Shown here piece by piece: positions 1-12,082 of a DNA stretch of 64,000 nucleotides. Every line of letters begins with the position of its first letter. The stretch's first letter is position 1. The DNA is from Jacaranda mimosifolia (lineage: Eukaryota > Streptophyta > Magnoliopsida > Lamiales > Bignoniaceae). The notes below the pieces were generated by a model. The model was not told the DNA's origin and did not search any database. It saw only the letters and a list, made by a program, of their open reading frames with translations. The position numbers and the translations under genes were made by a program. The DNA lies in contig CM032123.1 in NCBI GenBank assembly GCA_018894105.1, positions 4,217,001 to 4,281,000 of the forward strand, read 5' to 3'.

Positions 1-1500
1 TCGACAAGTGGAACAACACGTCGTCCCTGCGTTGACCAATCAGATCGTATCCAGTGGGCTAGCCCGGCCCCATAGTTTTCCCTTTGCCTTTCTCAGTCGT
101 TGTTCTATTCGGAGCAGGTTCAGCCTACTGAACCATTGACCTCTTCCCTCGACCTGCCGAGCTATTCCCAGCAGTCACCACAGGCCAAGATGGCTACGGA
201 GTGGGAGACGACGATGGTGTCATGGCCTCAGGCTGCGCTACCTCGACCAGAGCAGCCCTTCGTCGGCCGCTGCAGTTAGGCAACATTGTTCATTCCTCTG
301 AGCCCTCGCTAAAGCTTCTGCTCTTGAGCAATTCATAGTCTCGTCCCAATCTGCCAACAACACAAATAGCAAAAGATCATAATCAAACAAAAGGATGGCA
401 AATAAACAAGCTAATCAAGAATTGACAGCACTAGCTACTTCGTCGATCGTCTATTGGCAAGTCCAACTGAGCTGGTGATAAGCCAGCTAACACCAAACTC
501 CTCTCCTCGTAAACACCGAGGCCTCCACCTGAACAAACTCGACCAAGTTTCAAATGAAGGTGTTGGGCCAGGTTAGAATCAAGTTACCCGGCATCTCGAC
601 ATGCTCCATCTACCACCCCCTGGGGATATTGAAGCCCCTAGCTACTCGAACAAATAGATAATATTTTTTCCACTCCTGCCCATAAGAAAAGGCTGACATG
701 ACAAGAAATTTTCGACGGGGTTGAGCAATGAAGTAATAAAAACCCGACTCGTTGGTACTACCCCACTTCCAGGACATCGGAAGGTGAAAAAGTGGAAAAA
801 TTTGCGAAGGTGGCGAGCTGATCAAATAAATGCATTAAAACAACAAAGATGTATATGGTCGAGAAGTAATTTGGCAGCAGCTGGGTTACACATACTTCTA
901 AACCCCTAAGCAGTTCGACTATAGGTCCAGCCAAGGGGAACCTAAGACCGCATTGAAAAACATCCTCGAACACAGTTATACACCCAACTGGAGGTCGATG
1001 CATCCTACTACACGGTCTAAGCACTATGAGCTCATACTCCTCGGGGACATGATACACCTGCCTAATAGATGCCAGGTCGACAGGGATTATCATAGATACT
1101 ATCTCACTATAGTGGTTAGGGGTAAACACTCAATCACGTGACACCGGGGCCTGACTTGGCCCAGCATCACCCCCTCCAGCAGCGTGATCGTTGCTCGAGC
1201 TACTCGAGCTCGAGCTGTCGCTGGATGAGCTACTTGGCTCACTTGTCAATCCCCCCAATCAATCAGAATAAATGGTCCACTATCTCCCCTGGCAACCCTT
1301 AGAAGCAAATAAATGCTACATTTTTCAAACAAAAGAGCAATTTGAATAAAACTGAGGAAAATACTTACTTGGTTTCGACGAAGTCTAAGGCACAAAGCAA
1401 TTGCAAGAAAAGCAGTTGGCTTAGAATTCGATCAAATGCAAAGCTGTAAAAGTAAAAATGAAGATTTTAACCGTGCCTATTTATAGGCATTCGAGGGTAG
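1..1500 (-). pseudogene. antisense extra ORF of Tat-like element (Transposase_28-like), broken
   Basis: Reading on the minus strand, a frame from 1129 to 758 encodes a segment with the features of the plant 'putative gypsy type transposon' (Transposase_28) family: VPEEYELIV, then RPPVGCITVFEDVF, then GLRFPLAGPIVELL and a QLLPNY motif. The homology continues in another frame at 825-610 (WKKYYLFVRVARGF), so at least one frameshift separates the two halves. Farther on, towards position 1, are Ala/Pro-rich remains that match 39555-39960 of the second element. Function of this ORF family is unknown. The copy is not expected to be translated as one protein. Confidence 0.7.
1475..1488 (-). promoter_or_regulatory. 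TATA box upstream of the antisense ORF
   Basis: The near-palindrome GCCTATAAATAGGC (as read on the minus strand) lies about 300 bp upstream of the antisense ORF. The same motif is kept at 38430-38443 in the other element although the surroundings have diverged. Both copies are followed by a conserved leader rich in T and C. Inference: a promoter dedicated to the antisense ORF and separate from the LTR promoter. Confidence 0.55.
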
Positions 1501-1706
1501 GAAACCCAAACGTCTGCAATAATATCATAACCGTTGTTGGACGTTGTGCTTGGCACAATGTAATCGGCGCATTAAATAAGCTAGACCCAGGTCGACTTTT
1601 AAAAAAAAAAAACCCTTATTGAAGGACTGACGTATCTCCACACCAAACTACTCCCCAATCCTTCCCGTCTATATTTTCATTCAGAATTTGGAAGTAGGGG
1701 GATTCA

Positions 1707-2452
1707 TGATATAGAATGGCTAAAGAGGCCCAGCCCAAAAACTATAAACCCAAGAGTATAGCATCAAGCCCATTTCATCCTTAGGGCCAAATCATGTTGT
1801 CGACCCCTCACACCTTTTTTAGAAGGTGTACCATACTACGCAAGTGTCATTATGCTCAACCCATCCGACCATAATGTTCAGCTACCTCTTCAACAGATCG
1901 TCAAACCACCATTGCTGACTAGCAGGGTCGACTCATTATAGGATCCCTTCTCTACCGCATTAAATGCCCTAATAGGCAGCATGCCTACGCATTAATGGTG
2001 CGTGCCGCCCCAATATCGCCCATACTACCGCACCAAGCAGAGGCGCGCCTCCAATGTACTATTATATCCCTAAAACATGGAGATGAAGCCGCCTAGAATA
2101 GTACAAGAATGGGAGATGACCTAAAACCCCTCATGCAAGGATAAAAGCCCTTTCTGCAGGCTAAAGTCATCTTAGACAAATCCCTCACCTAGGGAAGGCT
2201 ATAAATACCCCCTTTTCCAGGCTCACCAAAGGTATGTCATTCTAAATTACAAAGCCCTCACTCTGTTGTTCATCTTATCTGGTCATTCTCATACTGACTT
2301 GAGAGTCAGAGTGCCATAACTGGAGGCACCTCAGCTAGTCCGACGTTTGCTCGTGATTGCTGGACTCAACTCGAAAATTAGCTACTCGACCAGACAGTCG
2401 ACACTTTCAGAATCTATCTCAATCCAGCTATATACAGTTTTTGCCATCATCA
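1707..2452 (+). repeat. 3' LTR of Tat-like element
   Basis: The LTR begins TGATATAGAATGGC directly after the purine tract and ends GCCATCATCA. It aligns along its length with the reverse complement of the LTRs at 36952-37769 and 44525-45340, including the block around GGCTATAAATACCCCC (LTR TATA box, near 2200) and CCCTCACTCTGTTG (near 2256). Length about 746 bp, versus about 817 bp in the other element. Confidence 0.85.
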
Positions 2453-2846
2453 GTTGCCATTGTATTTGATCCCAAGCAATTGAATTCCAATAATACACAC
2501 ACATAGTTGACTTGTTAGAAAATATTAAAACTTATGAATGAATTTGAGAGATGATTTTAAGTTCGTGAAAATTATTGAGTTGATTTATTTCAACTGGTAT
2601 ATATTGTTTTATTGTGACAATTTAATTGATACTAGTAATTTTGGCACACTCGATTTGTATGCTAAAATTCCATAAATATTCATTTACTCTTTTAAATGTT
2701 ATTAAAATTTTCAATGTATTTATTTAAATGTTAGTGATAAGTTAAAGAGGAAAAAAAAGTAAGAAGGAAAAACAAAAAAACAAAAGAATTGGAGAGAAGA
2801 AAAAAATTAAAAAAGAGAAAAGGTCGCTACCTAAGTTGTTACGATT
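2453..2846. other. intergenic, AT-rich
   Basis: No coding signal or recognisable element; runs of A and AAG-rich sequence near 2745-2820. Confidence 0.5.
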
Positions 2847-2955
2847 GTCAAGTGGTTTGTGGCCCAACGGCATAAGTCTCTCGCATAATGTGAGAGATCA
2901 AGAGTTTGAACATGCACGGACTATTGATGTGCTTGTGTATAAATTAAAAAAAAAA
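2847..2955 (+). repeat. tRNA-type SINE copy 1
   Basis: A head with pol III-promoter-like blocks (GGCATAAGTCTC, then AGAGTTTGAAC resembling box B) is followed by a short body and an A-rich tail (about 2944-2955). Closely similar heads occur at 18511-18600 (+) and at the 19117 end of 18890-19117 (-), so this is a dispersed family. The inverted pair CTCTCGCATAATGTGAGAG makes a small hairpin. Confidence 0.6.
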
Positions 2956-3885
2956 TTATGAGAATTAAAAAATAATAATAAAGATATTTTAGGAAAATCA
3001 TCCTAATACATACTAAAAAAGGTTAGGTTGTTTATATATAATATGGATATAGTATATAGATTAATGTCTGTCAAACTCTATAGTTTAGATGTTGAATTGG
3101 AGATATTCTTATCGAACTCAATAGCTTTAATGCTGAATTGGAATTCACATATTATAAAAGAGTAGTACTTCTTCTTTATATTTATAGCTTTAATTAGATA
3201 GGATTTGTACAAAGACAGTAAGTACTCCTCATTTACGACTTAAAGAAAAAAAATATTGAATTGAAATACAATTGGAAGGCCAAGCCATAATTAATCAACT
3301 TTGAAAAATTGTCTCCTATATTCTGTCCACTTCACCGCATGTTCTACTCATTATTTTTGGGGGATTATTAAATGATACGAATAATTTTCTAGTACCTCTC
3401 CAAAGTCATATTATTCCATGAAGTTTTTGATGTATGTTACAATTATGAATGATGAATTTTCAACATTTGAGGATATTTTCTATAATTTATTATTTTAATT
3501 TTAATTTTAATTTTAAAGAATTTTTTATTGGAAAATTCCAATGCCCCTGCTCATTCTTTTTAGTTTTTATAGATTTTGCTCGCTTTAAAATAGAATATTA
3601 TTTTGTGGTACTAAAATTTGCGGCAAACATTGCCACGATCATCTTTTGTCCATATTGGTAATTTAGATTAAAAAAAAATTGCCCAAATTCTATGTTGTTT
3701 GTCTTCAAGCCAATCCACGTGACAGGAAATTTCGGATAAATTTTTTCCTAATCAAATATAATTACTTGAGGGGTGAGAGATATGAAGCTCCAAAAACAGA
3801 TATTGACGAGGTAAACTCCTTCGTAGAGAAGTAATATACCAGGCATGCTTGATTGTCTAAGAAATAGCAGCCCATTGGATAGAGT
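2956..3885. other. intergenic, AT-rich
   Basis: No coding or RNA gene signal. The reading frame at 3449-3661 is low-complexity Phe/Asn/Ile and is judged spurious. Confidence 0.5.
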
Positions 3886-4535
3886 TTTAGCGCCCCTTGG
3901 GCTTTATTTTCATTTCTAATTTTTATTTTCATTATTTTTAAAATATTAAAAAGTAGTTAATAAAAATGAGTTCGTATTTAAATAAATTATTGAAAAAGTA
4001 ATGATTATGTTGGTTTTAGTAAGTTATAGGTTTAGAGTGATAAAAATAATGGAATAGAGAGAAAAGATATATAAGTTATTGAAGAATGTGTTTTGAAAAT
4101 GAAAATAATGTTGGGTAAAAATATTTAAAAATTGATGTGTTTTATTTTTAAAATAATAAACAAATATGAAAATGGGCTTTGAATTAAGGACCCATTTGGT
4201 TTAATTTTCATTTTCATTTCCCATTTCTAAAATTTAAAAAAGTAGTTAGTGATAATTAGTGAAAATGAGTTTATATTTAGACAAGTTGTTAAAAAAATAA
4301 TGATTATATTGGGTTTAGTAAGTTGTAGGTAGAAAGAGATAGTGATAATAAAATGAATATATGGGATATATAGGTTATTTGGATAAGATATATAGGTTAT
4401 TGAAGAATGTGTTTTGAGAATAAAAATGAAAATAATATTGAGTGAAAATATATAAAAAAGTGATGTGTCTCAATTTTTAAATAGTAGAAAATATGAAAAT
4501 GAGGTATGAAAATGAAATCAAATGGGCCCGAGTCT
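3886..4535. repeat. two adjacent copies of an AT-rich MITE family
   Basis: Two related stretches (about 3886-4185 and 4188-4530) share the internal sequence AGTAATGATTATGTTGG or similar, TAAGTTATTGAAGAATGTG and GAAAATGAAAATAAT. The second has inverted ends, GGACCCATTTGGTTTAATTT at the left and the complement of AAATCAAATGGGCCC at the right. Relatives occur at 20303-20496/22955-23111 and around 56868-57825. Superfamily is uncertain (PIF/Harbinger-like termini). Confidence 0.6.
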
Positions 4536-4646
4536 TTCTAAAAAAGAAGAAAAATATATTCTAACAAATTAATGCTAATTTTTTTTGTGCCAACAAATTC
4601 CTTGCTACAAGAGTTTTGGATGACAATTTCAATTCAAAAAGAATCT

Positions 4647-4659
4647 AATAATAATAATA

Positions 4660-4706
<47 letters not shown>
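4647..4706. repeat. (AAT)n/(ATT)n palindromic microsatellite
   Basis: An AAT run changes directly into a longer ATT run, so the block can fold on itself. It is followed by an (AC)n run at 4749-4769. Confidence 0.9.
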
Positions 4707-4769
4707 TACGAGGTTGGAGTTGAATCCCAATTTACGCGTAAATAAATTACACACACACACACACACACA

Positions 4770-6870
4770 AGCTTAGCTAAATTAGGAAAAATGTCATAAT
4801 GAAATGTACCTTTCACTTCATTGATTAAATAATCAAAATCCAAGTGTTTTGATTATATTTGCATGTGATCTTATGAAACATACATGATGGTACATTTCAA
4901 AGACATATTAATTGCCTCAATACTTGGCCAACAAATTGAGAAAGAGAAAAAAGAAGGAAAAGTAGCATCAGCTTTTGAATATTGACCATCCATCCATCCG
5001 TCCATCCGCCCATTCATCAACTATAGTCAAAATTGCCTTATCTTAATCAGCTCCCATTAAGCTATGATGAAAATGATAGGAAACGGAAAAAAATGTCTTT
5101 TTTACATCTATGATTGCATGACTAGAATAAATACTTTTTGTGCTTTTGAATATATTTTTTTAATTTATACATATACGCGTATTAAAATTTTATTTTAGAA
5201 TTTGAATTTCAAACCCCAAGTTTATTCGTATAGGAACGATACCATTAGGTCAATTAATCACTCAATATGTTTTTTCAATAAGTAGACCTAACTCTGATCA
5301 ATTTTAAGAAGATCAAACTACTTTACAAAATTATGATACATTTAGTTAAGAAGATACTTGGGCGAATATGTATACAATCAAAGAAGTAAATATTGTTCAA
5401 ATCTAGGAAGTGTGTTGTCTTCGAAAATGAAGTAAGATTTGTTTTAGTTTTTATGTTAGAATTTGTTATGATGTTGAAATATATCTTTGGCACATGTAAT
5501 AGTGAAGTTCAATGCTTAGGCCACAAAAAAGCAAATGAATGTCATAAAGTCTCTTGTCCATAATTACATCAAATGTCAATTTTATGGGTCTACTTGTTGT
5601 ACTAGAAATCTAGATTATTCTATGCAAATTGCTCTTTGTGCTATAGAGTTGGATAGCAATCTTGGGCAAGAAGATTTAAAGGAAATGGCGAAATGTTTTG
5701 AGCTATTTCTCATTTCAAACAAAGATTTTGTTTAATTTCACTTTTTGTCATTTTATGATTTTTCTTTAGTGAGTTGGACTCAGATATGGATTATTCAAAT
5801 AATATTTTACAAAAATTAAAAGGTAATTCTCAATCAAGTCCCTAAATTTTGCCTTCAAAATTAACTTAAAATCATTTTATCCCTAAATTTATATTGTGCA
5901 GAACACTTTGCTCTTAAACAATATTTATAGGTCAATTTGTCTTTGTTGCTGGTAACTATAAAAATATGACAAACAATAGTAATTTTACTTTAAAGTGAGA
6001 AATAGACTAATTGATTGAGAATTATAGATGGAGATTATTGTATTTATAATTATTGAAACTCAAAACATCGTGCAGTGTAGTAACGATTAACAAAAGATTT
6101 CTTGATGAAAATTTGGCTAGATTAAAATCCTATAATGTGCTTGATGTTGCAAGAAATGACAAACAGTATATTTATCAATGATCGAGAGATTGATCAAAAA
6201 TGGGAGCTCGGGTGAGCGTTTGTTGGGCTCATTGAAAGAATCAAGTAGGGGTCTTGAGGTCGGGAGGTGAAGACACTTGGTGCATAGTTGGGTATTAAAT
6301 GTTATTAGTTGGTCCTTCAAGTAATAAATAAATGAATATTTATAATTGATCATGTGGCTAGTTCAGGATTGTTTGATTATTGTGGATGCGATCTTCTACA
6401 CACATGTGTCCCAATATAGAGGGTCGAAATCAATCTATCTCATGAGTATGGGTTGGGAGGTAGGGCCGACCTGTTTAGAAAAAATGCGAATCCTTTGGGT
6501 ATTTTTGAGATTTTGATTAGAAATAGGGGCAATTACATCTTTTAAAAATTCCTCCATTATCAACGCAAAAATGATGATTTATTTATTTATTTATTTTCCC
6601 TTTTTTGTGGTGTTGTTGGAGTGCCATACACCACATATAAAATTTAAAACTTTTGGTCAATGGCAATATGGTATTAATTCTTTAATTACTTATATATGAA
6701 AATGAATTCTTGTCTAATTTATTTTTCAAGAAATATTAATGAAAAAAAAAATTCCAAACGGGCAAATGACAAGCTTTTTCCAACTAAATCTTTGGACGAA
6801 ATTTGCTCAAATGATAAATGTTAATATTCTTTCTTAAACCAGCTTGCAAAACACAATTCATGGCGTCAGC
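4770..6870. other. intergenic, AT-rich
   Basis: No supported gene. The 66-codon frame at 5535-5735 has normal-looking composition but no start context, splice partners or known motif. A (TTTA)n run lies near 6573-6594. A tRNA-related repeat fragment may lie near 5165-5265. Confidence 0.45.
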
Positions 6871-8572
6871 GGATGGAAGGCCGATGGTGTCACCAGCCAT
6901 TTGACAAATTCATAAAGTTTGAAGTGAATTTGGCCTCGAGCTCTCGGGGAATCTTCTCTGAAGGTGGCTTTGGCCCGACTTTGAACCGTACGAGGTGGGA
7001 TCCACTCACTTCCCCCAAATTGCGTAATCCCGCCATTACCTTGGCGCCACGTTGCCAGACGCTGTCCCTATTCGGACTTTGGCCTTTGGAGTGCACTTCT
7101 GAGTGTGATAACTGTGAGCCCGAGTGATGATCACCGCGGTTAGCTTATCAAAACCCCCCCACTCAGCAGTCTATTAATCCCATCCTCCAGCCCATTTGTT
7201 CATTCGTGATCGGCTTTAATTTGGAAGAGGGAGAGGGTCAACTTAGTTAAACTGCAGCAGATAGGAGGAGGGCTACACTCTTACCACTTCAAAAAGGTCG
7301 AAATTTGTCTTTCTTTTGCACTATTTGTCTTTTTATTTTGTTAATTCTGCAAATTTGTTGGTGGGTTCTTTGTTATGCTGATTGATGCTTTGTTTTCCTG
7401 TTGTTCTGTTGATATTCTGATTGATTCTTTGTGTTTTAGGTTTTGGATTTCCTGGGTTCTGTTCTTTTTAGTGTGGAACAGAGTTTTCTTGAAATTATTA
7501 CAATTTCTGTGTTTATTACGATCTTACCGGTTACTTAGTATCATATCCTACTTTGTAACTTTTGGAAATGAATGTTTAAAACTAAGTGTAATGGTGTTTG
7601 ATTTTAGAATGTTTTTCAGTTGATCCTTTCTGCAATTGATAAATCTTGCCCTGTTGATCGATTTTGTGGGATTCTTTTTCAAGTTTCTATGATGTTTTTC
7701 CCCTGCAATCTAGAGGTTACTTTTTGTTTGAGCCCAAGTTACTATTGAAAGCTAAAATCTTCTGCAATCTGATCAAATTTTCTCAAGTCAATTTGAGTCA
7801 ATGGGATATGTAATTTATGAATATACATGTATCCATGCATTGATTTTTGTACATGCATGCACATACATGAACATGTACACTCCTACACTGTGCATTTATG
7901 TATACATGCCTCTGCCCATGCATGAATGCCACCGCACATGCATACATGCATTCATACATCCACACAGCCATATAAACAGGCATATACGCATCTATGGATA
8001 TGGACACACATAAGAAAACATACATATTTGAGTATGTTTATATGTGTGTACATTGTGGGAATGTGTATATTACATCGGCATGAGTTGTATTGCAAGAATA
8101 TGTAAGCATATGCATTTATACAGCTGTGTTATTCAGAATTTGCCAAAATATTTTATGGGATTACTGCAATTATGTGCTTTAATCTTCAAGTATATTTTAT
8201 TAGATTTTGTCAAAATTGTTGTTACATTTCCTTCTCTGCTTTCCAAATGTTCTGTCAGATTCCTAGAATTCCACTGACATTTATACAACAACAGATGATT
8301 TCTGCTCAAAGCTTTTTGTGTTATAATGTATATATTAATGTGATAGCATAATTCCCCATAACAATGTATAAACCACTTACTTTTGCAGTTATTTGTGAAT
8401 CTACTTAGAATTTTGGGTTCGTGGTTAATCTCTTATTACAACCTTTGACCTTATTTCCTTTATTTAACTTTTTTTTTTCATTAATCTGTATAAAACATCA
8501 CGTGTTTCATTGCTTGTATGTCTTAATGATTCAGATCAGGCATCACGTTTTTTGTCACTCCCTTGGATTCCG
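6871..8572 (+). promoter_or_regulatory. promoter and 5' leader of the NAC gene, with likely 5'UTR intron
   Basis: GC content rises at about 6850-7280, ahead of the NAC start codon at 8573. Between about 7300 and 8534 the DNA is T-rich and intron-like, ending in a polypyrimidine/TTCAG acceptor at 8532-8534, so a leader intron of about 1.2 kb is likely. That inferred intron holds a cluster of CATGCA (RY-type) motifs at 7828-7955, inside an ATGTAT/CATGCA-rich simple repeat. The transcription start cannot be fixed by eye. Confidence 0.45.
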
Positions 8573-11173
8573 ATGTGTCCTCCACCACAGACCCCTCCTC
8601 CTGAAATTAATTTGTACTGGAGTGATGAACAAATCATTTCATTACTGGATGAGTACACGCCAGGTTCCCGACTCCCAAGTAATGTGATAGCAGATTCAAG
8701 CCCTTATCAGTACCCACCCTCGAATTTACCAGGTTAGTTTTTGGTTCGTGCTGTCTTAAATTTACAATTTTCCTGCCTGGTTGATGAAAATTCTTAATCA
8801 TGCCCCTTATGTGATCTATTGGTATAATTCTTTGTCTCAAAGTCCAAGAATTTTGAGGTTAATCCCAACTTTCAAGCCCAAAACTATGGTGATTCTAGTC
8901 ATCTGGAATTTTTACATGGCGTTGATGAGATAATCATTAGCACTTTTAGTTCATATTTACATCGATGTGAAGCTGTTTTCTGTGGAGTTAAATTCTGTAC
9001 GTGTAAATTAATTCTAGCGGCACATGAAAAAAGTTGTTTCCACTCTTATGACTACTGAATCTACCTTCTTATTTTCTGTTTCCATATATATTGTCAATGG
9101 TTATGAGTGTTTAATTCATGTATTGCTTATTCTTTTAGTGGTTAAACATTTTATGTTACAAACAGTGATATGGATCGGTGTTTTTGTGCCTGCTTGTCCA
9201 AACAATACATGATAATACTCGATGTCAAACCTTAAGATTCCCAACATTGATAGTAAAATGATACAAAAACATTGGCTTTTACGGCTTACTTACCTTGTTG
9301 CAGTTCCTCAAAGATAAGAAAAACCTTAATTACTTCAATGTGTATGGTGTACTCGCAGAAGGAATTTGGTACCTAGTTTGCTCAAATGAGAAAAAAGAAT
9401 CCATTCATGGATTCTGGAAAGCCAGAGGAGAAGCTTGTAGGATTTATTCAAACTCTATGATAACTGGTTGGAGAACCACTCTAGACTACTTCGATGGCCG
9501 GGCCCCTCATGGACAAAAAACTGATTGGCTTATGCAAGAGTACAAGATAACACAAAAGGAATTATGCGACAAAGATAAGCCTAAGGTACTCTAGCCAAAC
9601 GGCTACCAATATTTGTCTTCTTTTATATGTCTCTATTTATGTCAAAGCCAACCTGCCAGTCAATTTGCCGGTTTGGTTGGAAATTGTGCAGGGGTCCAGA
9701 TTGCTGTGCAGAGTCTTCCTCACCAGCGGGCACACTCCCAAATGTGAGATGCACCTGCCAAGCTGCAAAATTGTCATTGAACCCAAGAAGACTAATTTAG
9801 TAGCATCTATTAAACAAGATGCTAATAGTCCCGCGGGTCAAAATTCTGGAAGTGAATCTAAGGTGAGTTAAAGTGAAATCTTTGAGCTACACTGTTCTAA
9901 ATTTGGAGAGCAATTTTTTAGTACTATGAGCCTGCTTGTCCATTTACGATGCACCTTAATATGTTTGGAAAGTTAATGTTTGTTGCTGATTACATTTGTT
10001 GTTTCTGATCTCTAGTTTCTGGGGGCACAGAGTTTCTGTTCATGTCCTTGCAATTCTGTACTTTGTTTCTCATGTGTGTAAATCTTTTGTAGGGGGAGAG
10101 TGAATGTGACGTGCGAGCACCCCCGGTGGTGGCTGATAACAAACCAAACTCTTCTCCACAAGCTTTGTCTGATCAAGAATACTTCTTGATAGGTGACTAC
10201 TTGGAATTGGATGATCTAGTAGAAGATCCCGAGTCACATTCTTCTAGTTCACAGAATTCAAGCTGTCCTAGCAAGTCGTCGGATGAATATTTTGATTCAT
10301 CAGCTTTCTTGCGGGAACTTGAGGCAGAGGAGAATAACTATATGCAGGGGCAGCAATCAAGTTCAAGACACAGTTATATTACATCAGTGAGGCCAAGCGA
10401 TGTGGTTTTGCAGCCCGCCTCTTCAGGTACGAGAAGAACTCCTATGTTGCTCCAGCATGATCTGTATTCATATTTATTTAGATATTTTATTGTCCTTGGG
10501 GGAAATTGATTTGTGCTATACCCTAATTCATTTGTTGCTGATGAATATGAGGTCCATCTGACTTAGAAGGTGTTGGCTTATAAGCTCTTATAAAATCATA
10601 AAAAGCTTATCTTAAAATCTTATAGAAACTGCTTTAGTTTTAGCCATATTAACTATAAAATTACCATTGCTAACATCTAGTAAATCCTAACTCTTATTTC
10701 TTCCAAACACTTCACTAGTATACCTTTTTTAACATAAGATCGAACATTTTAAAAACTCTAAAAACATCTTATAAGATCTTTTATATTAGTTTAGCCAAAC
10801 ACCCTCTTAATCTGTGTACTTTACAGTTTAGGTATTTGCCATAGCATCTTGTAACTAGTGATCAAAGCTTTATCTTTTTTCTTGGTTAAATTTTGTCATA
10901 GGATCTTTATTGAATGGTTCTCTAAGAACAGACATAGCTGAGGGCTCGTCAACCGGTTCAAGTGTCCACCAAAGGTTGACAGATAAAAGCATGCCGGAGC
11001 ACGCTTCAAAGAGGCACAACCCAGAGAGCAGAATTGAAGGCACTTCAAATTTCCATAATCCAGGAGCACCAGCTGCTAGTCATAAGAATTCCACACCAAG
11101 TGGAGAAAAGAAGGCCGGGGCAGGCAGATTGAAAAAGCTCAAAACATATTTCTGTTTTATGACACCATTCTGA
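8573..11173 (+). CDS. divergent NAC-domain transcription factor
   Basis: Five coding exons, about 402 residues: 8573-8732, 9314-9585, 9692-9862, 10093-10426, 10902-11173. NAC factors bind DNA as dimers and regulate development or stress. The NAC core is clear: residues 72-75 WYLV, 86-92 GFWKARG (usual family form GYWKATG), 106-118 WRTTLDYFDGRAP, 122-130 KTDWLMQEY and LCRVF after residue 145. Subdomain A is atypical: in place of the usual PGFRFHPTDEEL it has a Pro-rich start and NLYWSDEQIISLLDEY. The C-terminal half is Ser-rich and acidic (DQEYFLIGDYLELDDLVEDPE), as in activation regions, and ends in GRLKKLKTYFCFMTPF without a clear membrane helix. The strong-looking acceptor ending at 9303 would break the frame; the AG at 9312-9313 keeps it. 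Intron 4 carries a MITE. Sure of family, not of subgroup. Confidence 0.85.
10566..10806. mobile_element. PIF/Harbinger-like MITE in NAC intron 4
   Basis: Inverted ends GAAGGTGTTGGCTTATAAG and the complement of TTTAGCCAAACACCCTC are flanked on both sides by TTA (10563-10565 and 10807-10809), the three-base duplication typical of PIF/Harbinger. Length 241 bp. Related degenerate copies appear near 15430-15830, 24418-24715 and 34780-35115. Confidence 0.75.
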
Positions 11174-12082
11174 ATCCTCCTACTATTGTCTTGAGTAATT
11201 AAGGTCAGTTGTCTTAAGTAATTAAGGTCAGAGGTTGTCTATCTTATAACAAATCAGTTAACCCATTTTGTCTGTTTGATTGAAGAAGTAGCCGTTTTCA
11301 TTATTGTTCAAAATTTGAGTCATAGAAAGAACAAGAAAATGAAACAAAGTCAGCTGTAGGGATCTACATGTTCTTACTACTTTCTATAGTTGGTTTCAAG
11401 GAGAGTAGGTGGCTGATAATACATAGAAGAAAGCTTAAGAGTGTTATAGTAATTGCTTCAATTGTAGTTTCTATATATAGGGTTTGTGATAAATTTATGT
11501 ATGTAGTGTACACTGTGATCTGATCTGTGTGATGGTAATAGAAATGTAACATTCAGCAGGATTCTTAACCTATTTTCACTTGTTCTATGGACATAAAATT
11601 ATATGATTCCATTCAACTTGAGTTGGGATAACATATTTTTCTCTATTAAAGCAAAATTCTTACCAAATTTACTTTTTGGACATGGGAATGGCCCTTTTGT
11701 CCCAATCCCATGAAGTCTTGATCAGATAGGGATACTTGATTTGAAGTATTAATAGTTCTATATTGTTAACTAGTTTTGGTATTGCTCGATTTTGGGATGT
11801 TAAGGTGCAATGATGCCAGCACTACTGATACCATCACAGGGTTGCAATGATATTTGATCATATTTCGTATCAAAAGAGTCGAGGCTGTTGATACAGTATA
11901 TAAGTTATTTTACCTTTTCTGTGTTGATCTTATTACTAATTTTCTCATTTATTCATACTTCAACAAACAAAACCAAAGTAGCAACAGAAGTACAATCCCA
12001 AGAGATAAAAAATACACACATGAAACAAAACCAAAGTAGTAACGAAAGTACAATCCCAGGAATCAAAATGCACACTTACAAA
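11174..12082. other. 3' flank of NAC gene and convergent intergenic space
   Basis: The NAC 3'UTR probably extends some 300-400 bp. A direct duplication of TTGTCTTAAGTAATTAAGG-like sequence is seen at 11188-11232. The 179-codon frame at 11888-12427 is the antisense shadow of the malectin pseudogene. Confidence 0.5.

Larger units (their letters stand above)
1..2452 (+). mobile_element. 3' part of a Tat-like Ty3/gypsy LTR retrotransposon
   Basis: The left edge cuts this element. What remains is, in element order on the + strand: an extra ORF lying antisense (about 1-1500, minus), a purine tract (GGAAGTAGGGGG, 1690-1701) and a 3' LTR (1707-2452). The same three parts, in the same order and clearly homologous, occur in the opposite orientation at 36952-45340, where both LTRs are present; this fixes the orientation here. 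An antisense extra ORF between pol and the 3' LTR is known from plant Tat-lineage Ty3/gypsy elements. pol and gag, if present, lie outside the window. Confidence 0.85.

Noticed and set aside
6873..7127. 84-codon frame in a GC-rich patch upstream of the NAC gene
   Set aside because: No motif, lies in the promoter/leader region and has an equally open frame on the other strand.
7798..8025. Overlapping reading frames on both strands (70-75 codons) rich in Met, Tyr, Cys and His
   Set aside because: They are produced by the ATGTAT/CATGCA simple repeat, which is open on both strands; no independent coding evidence.
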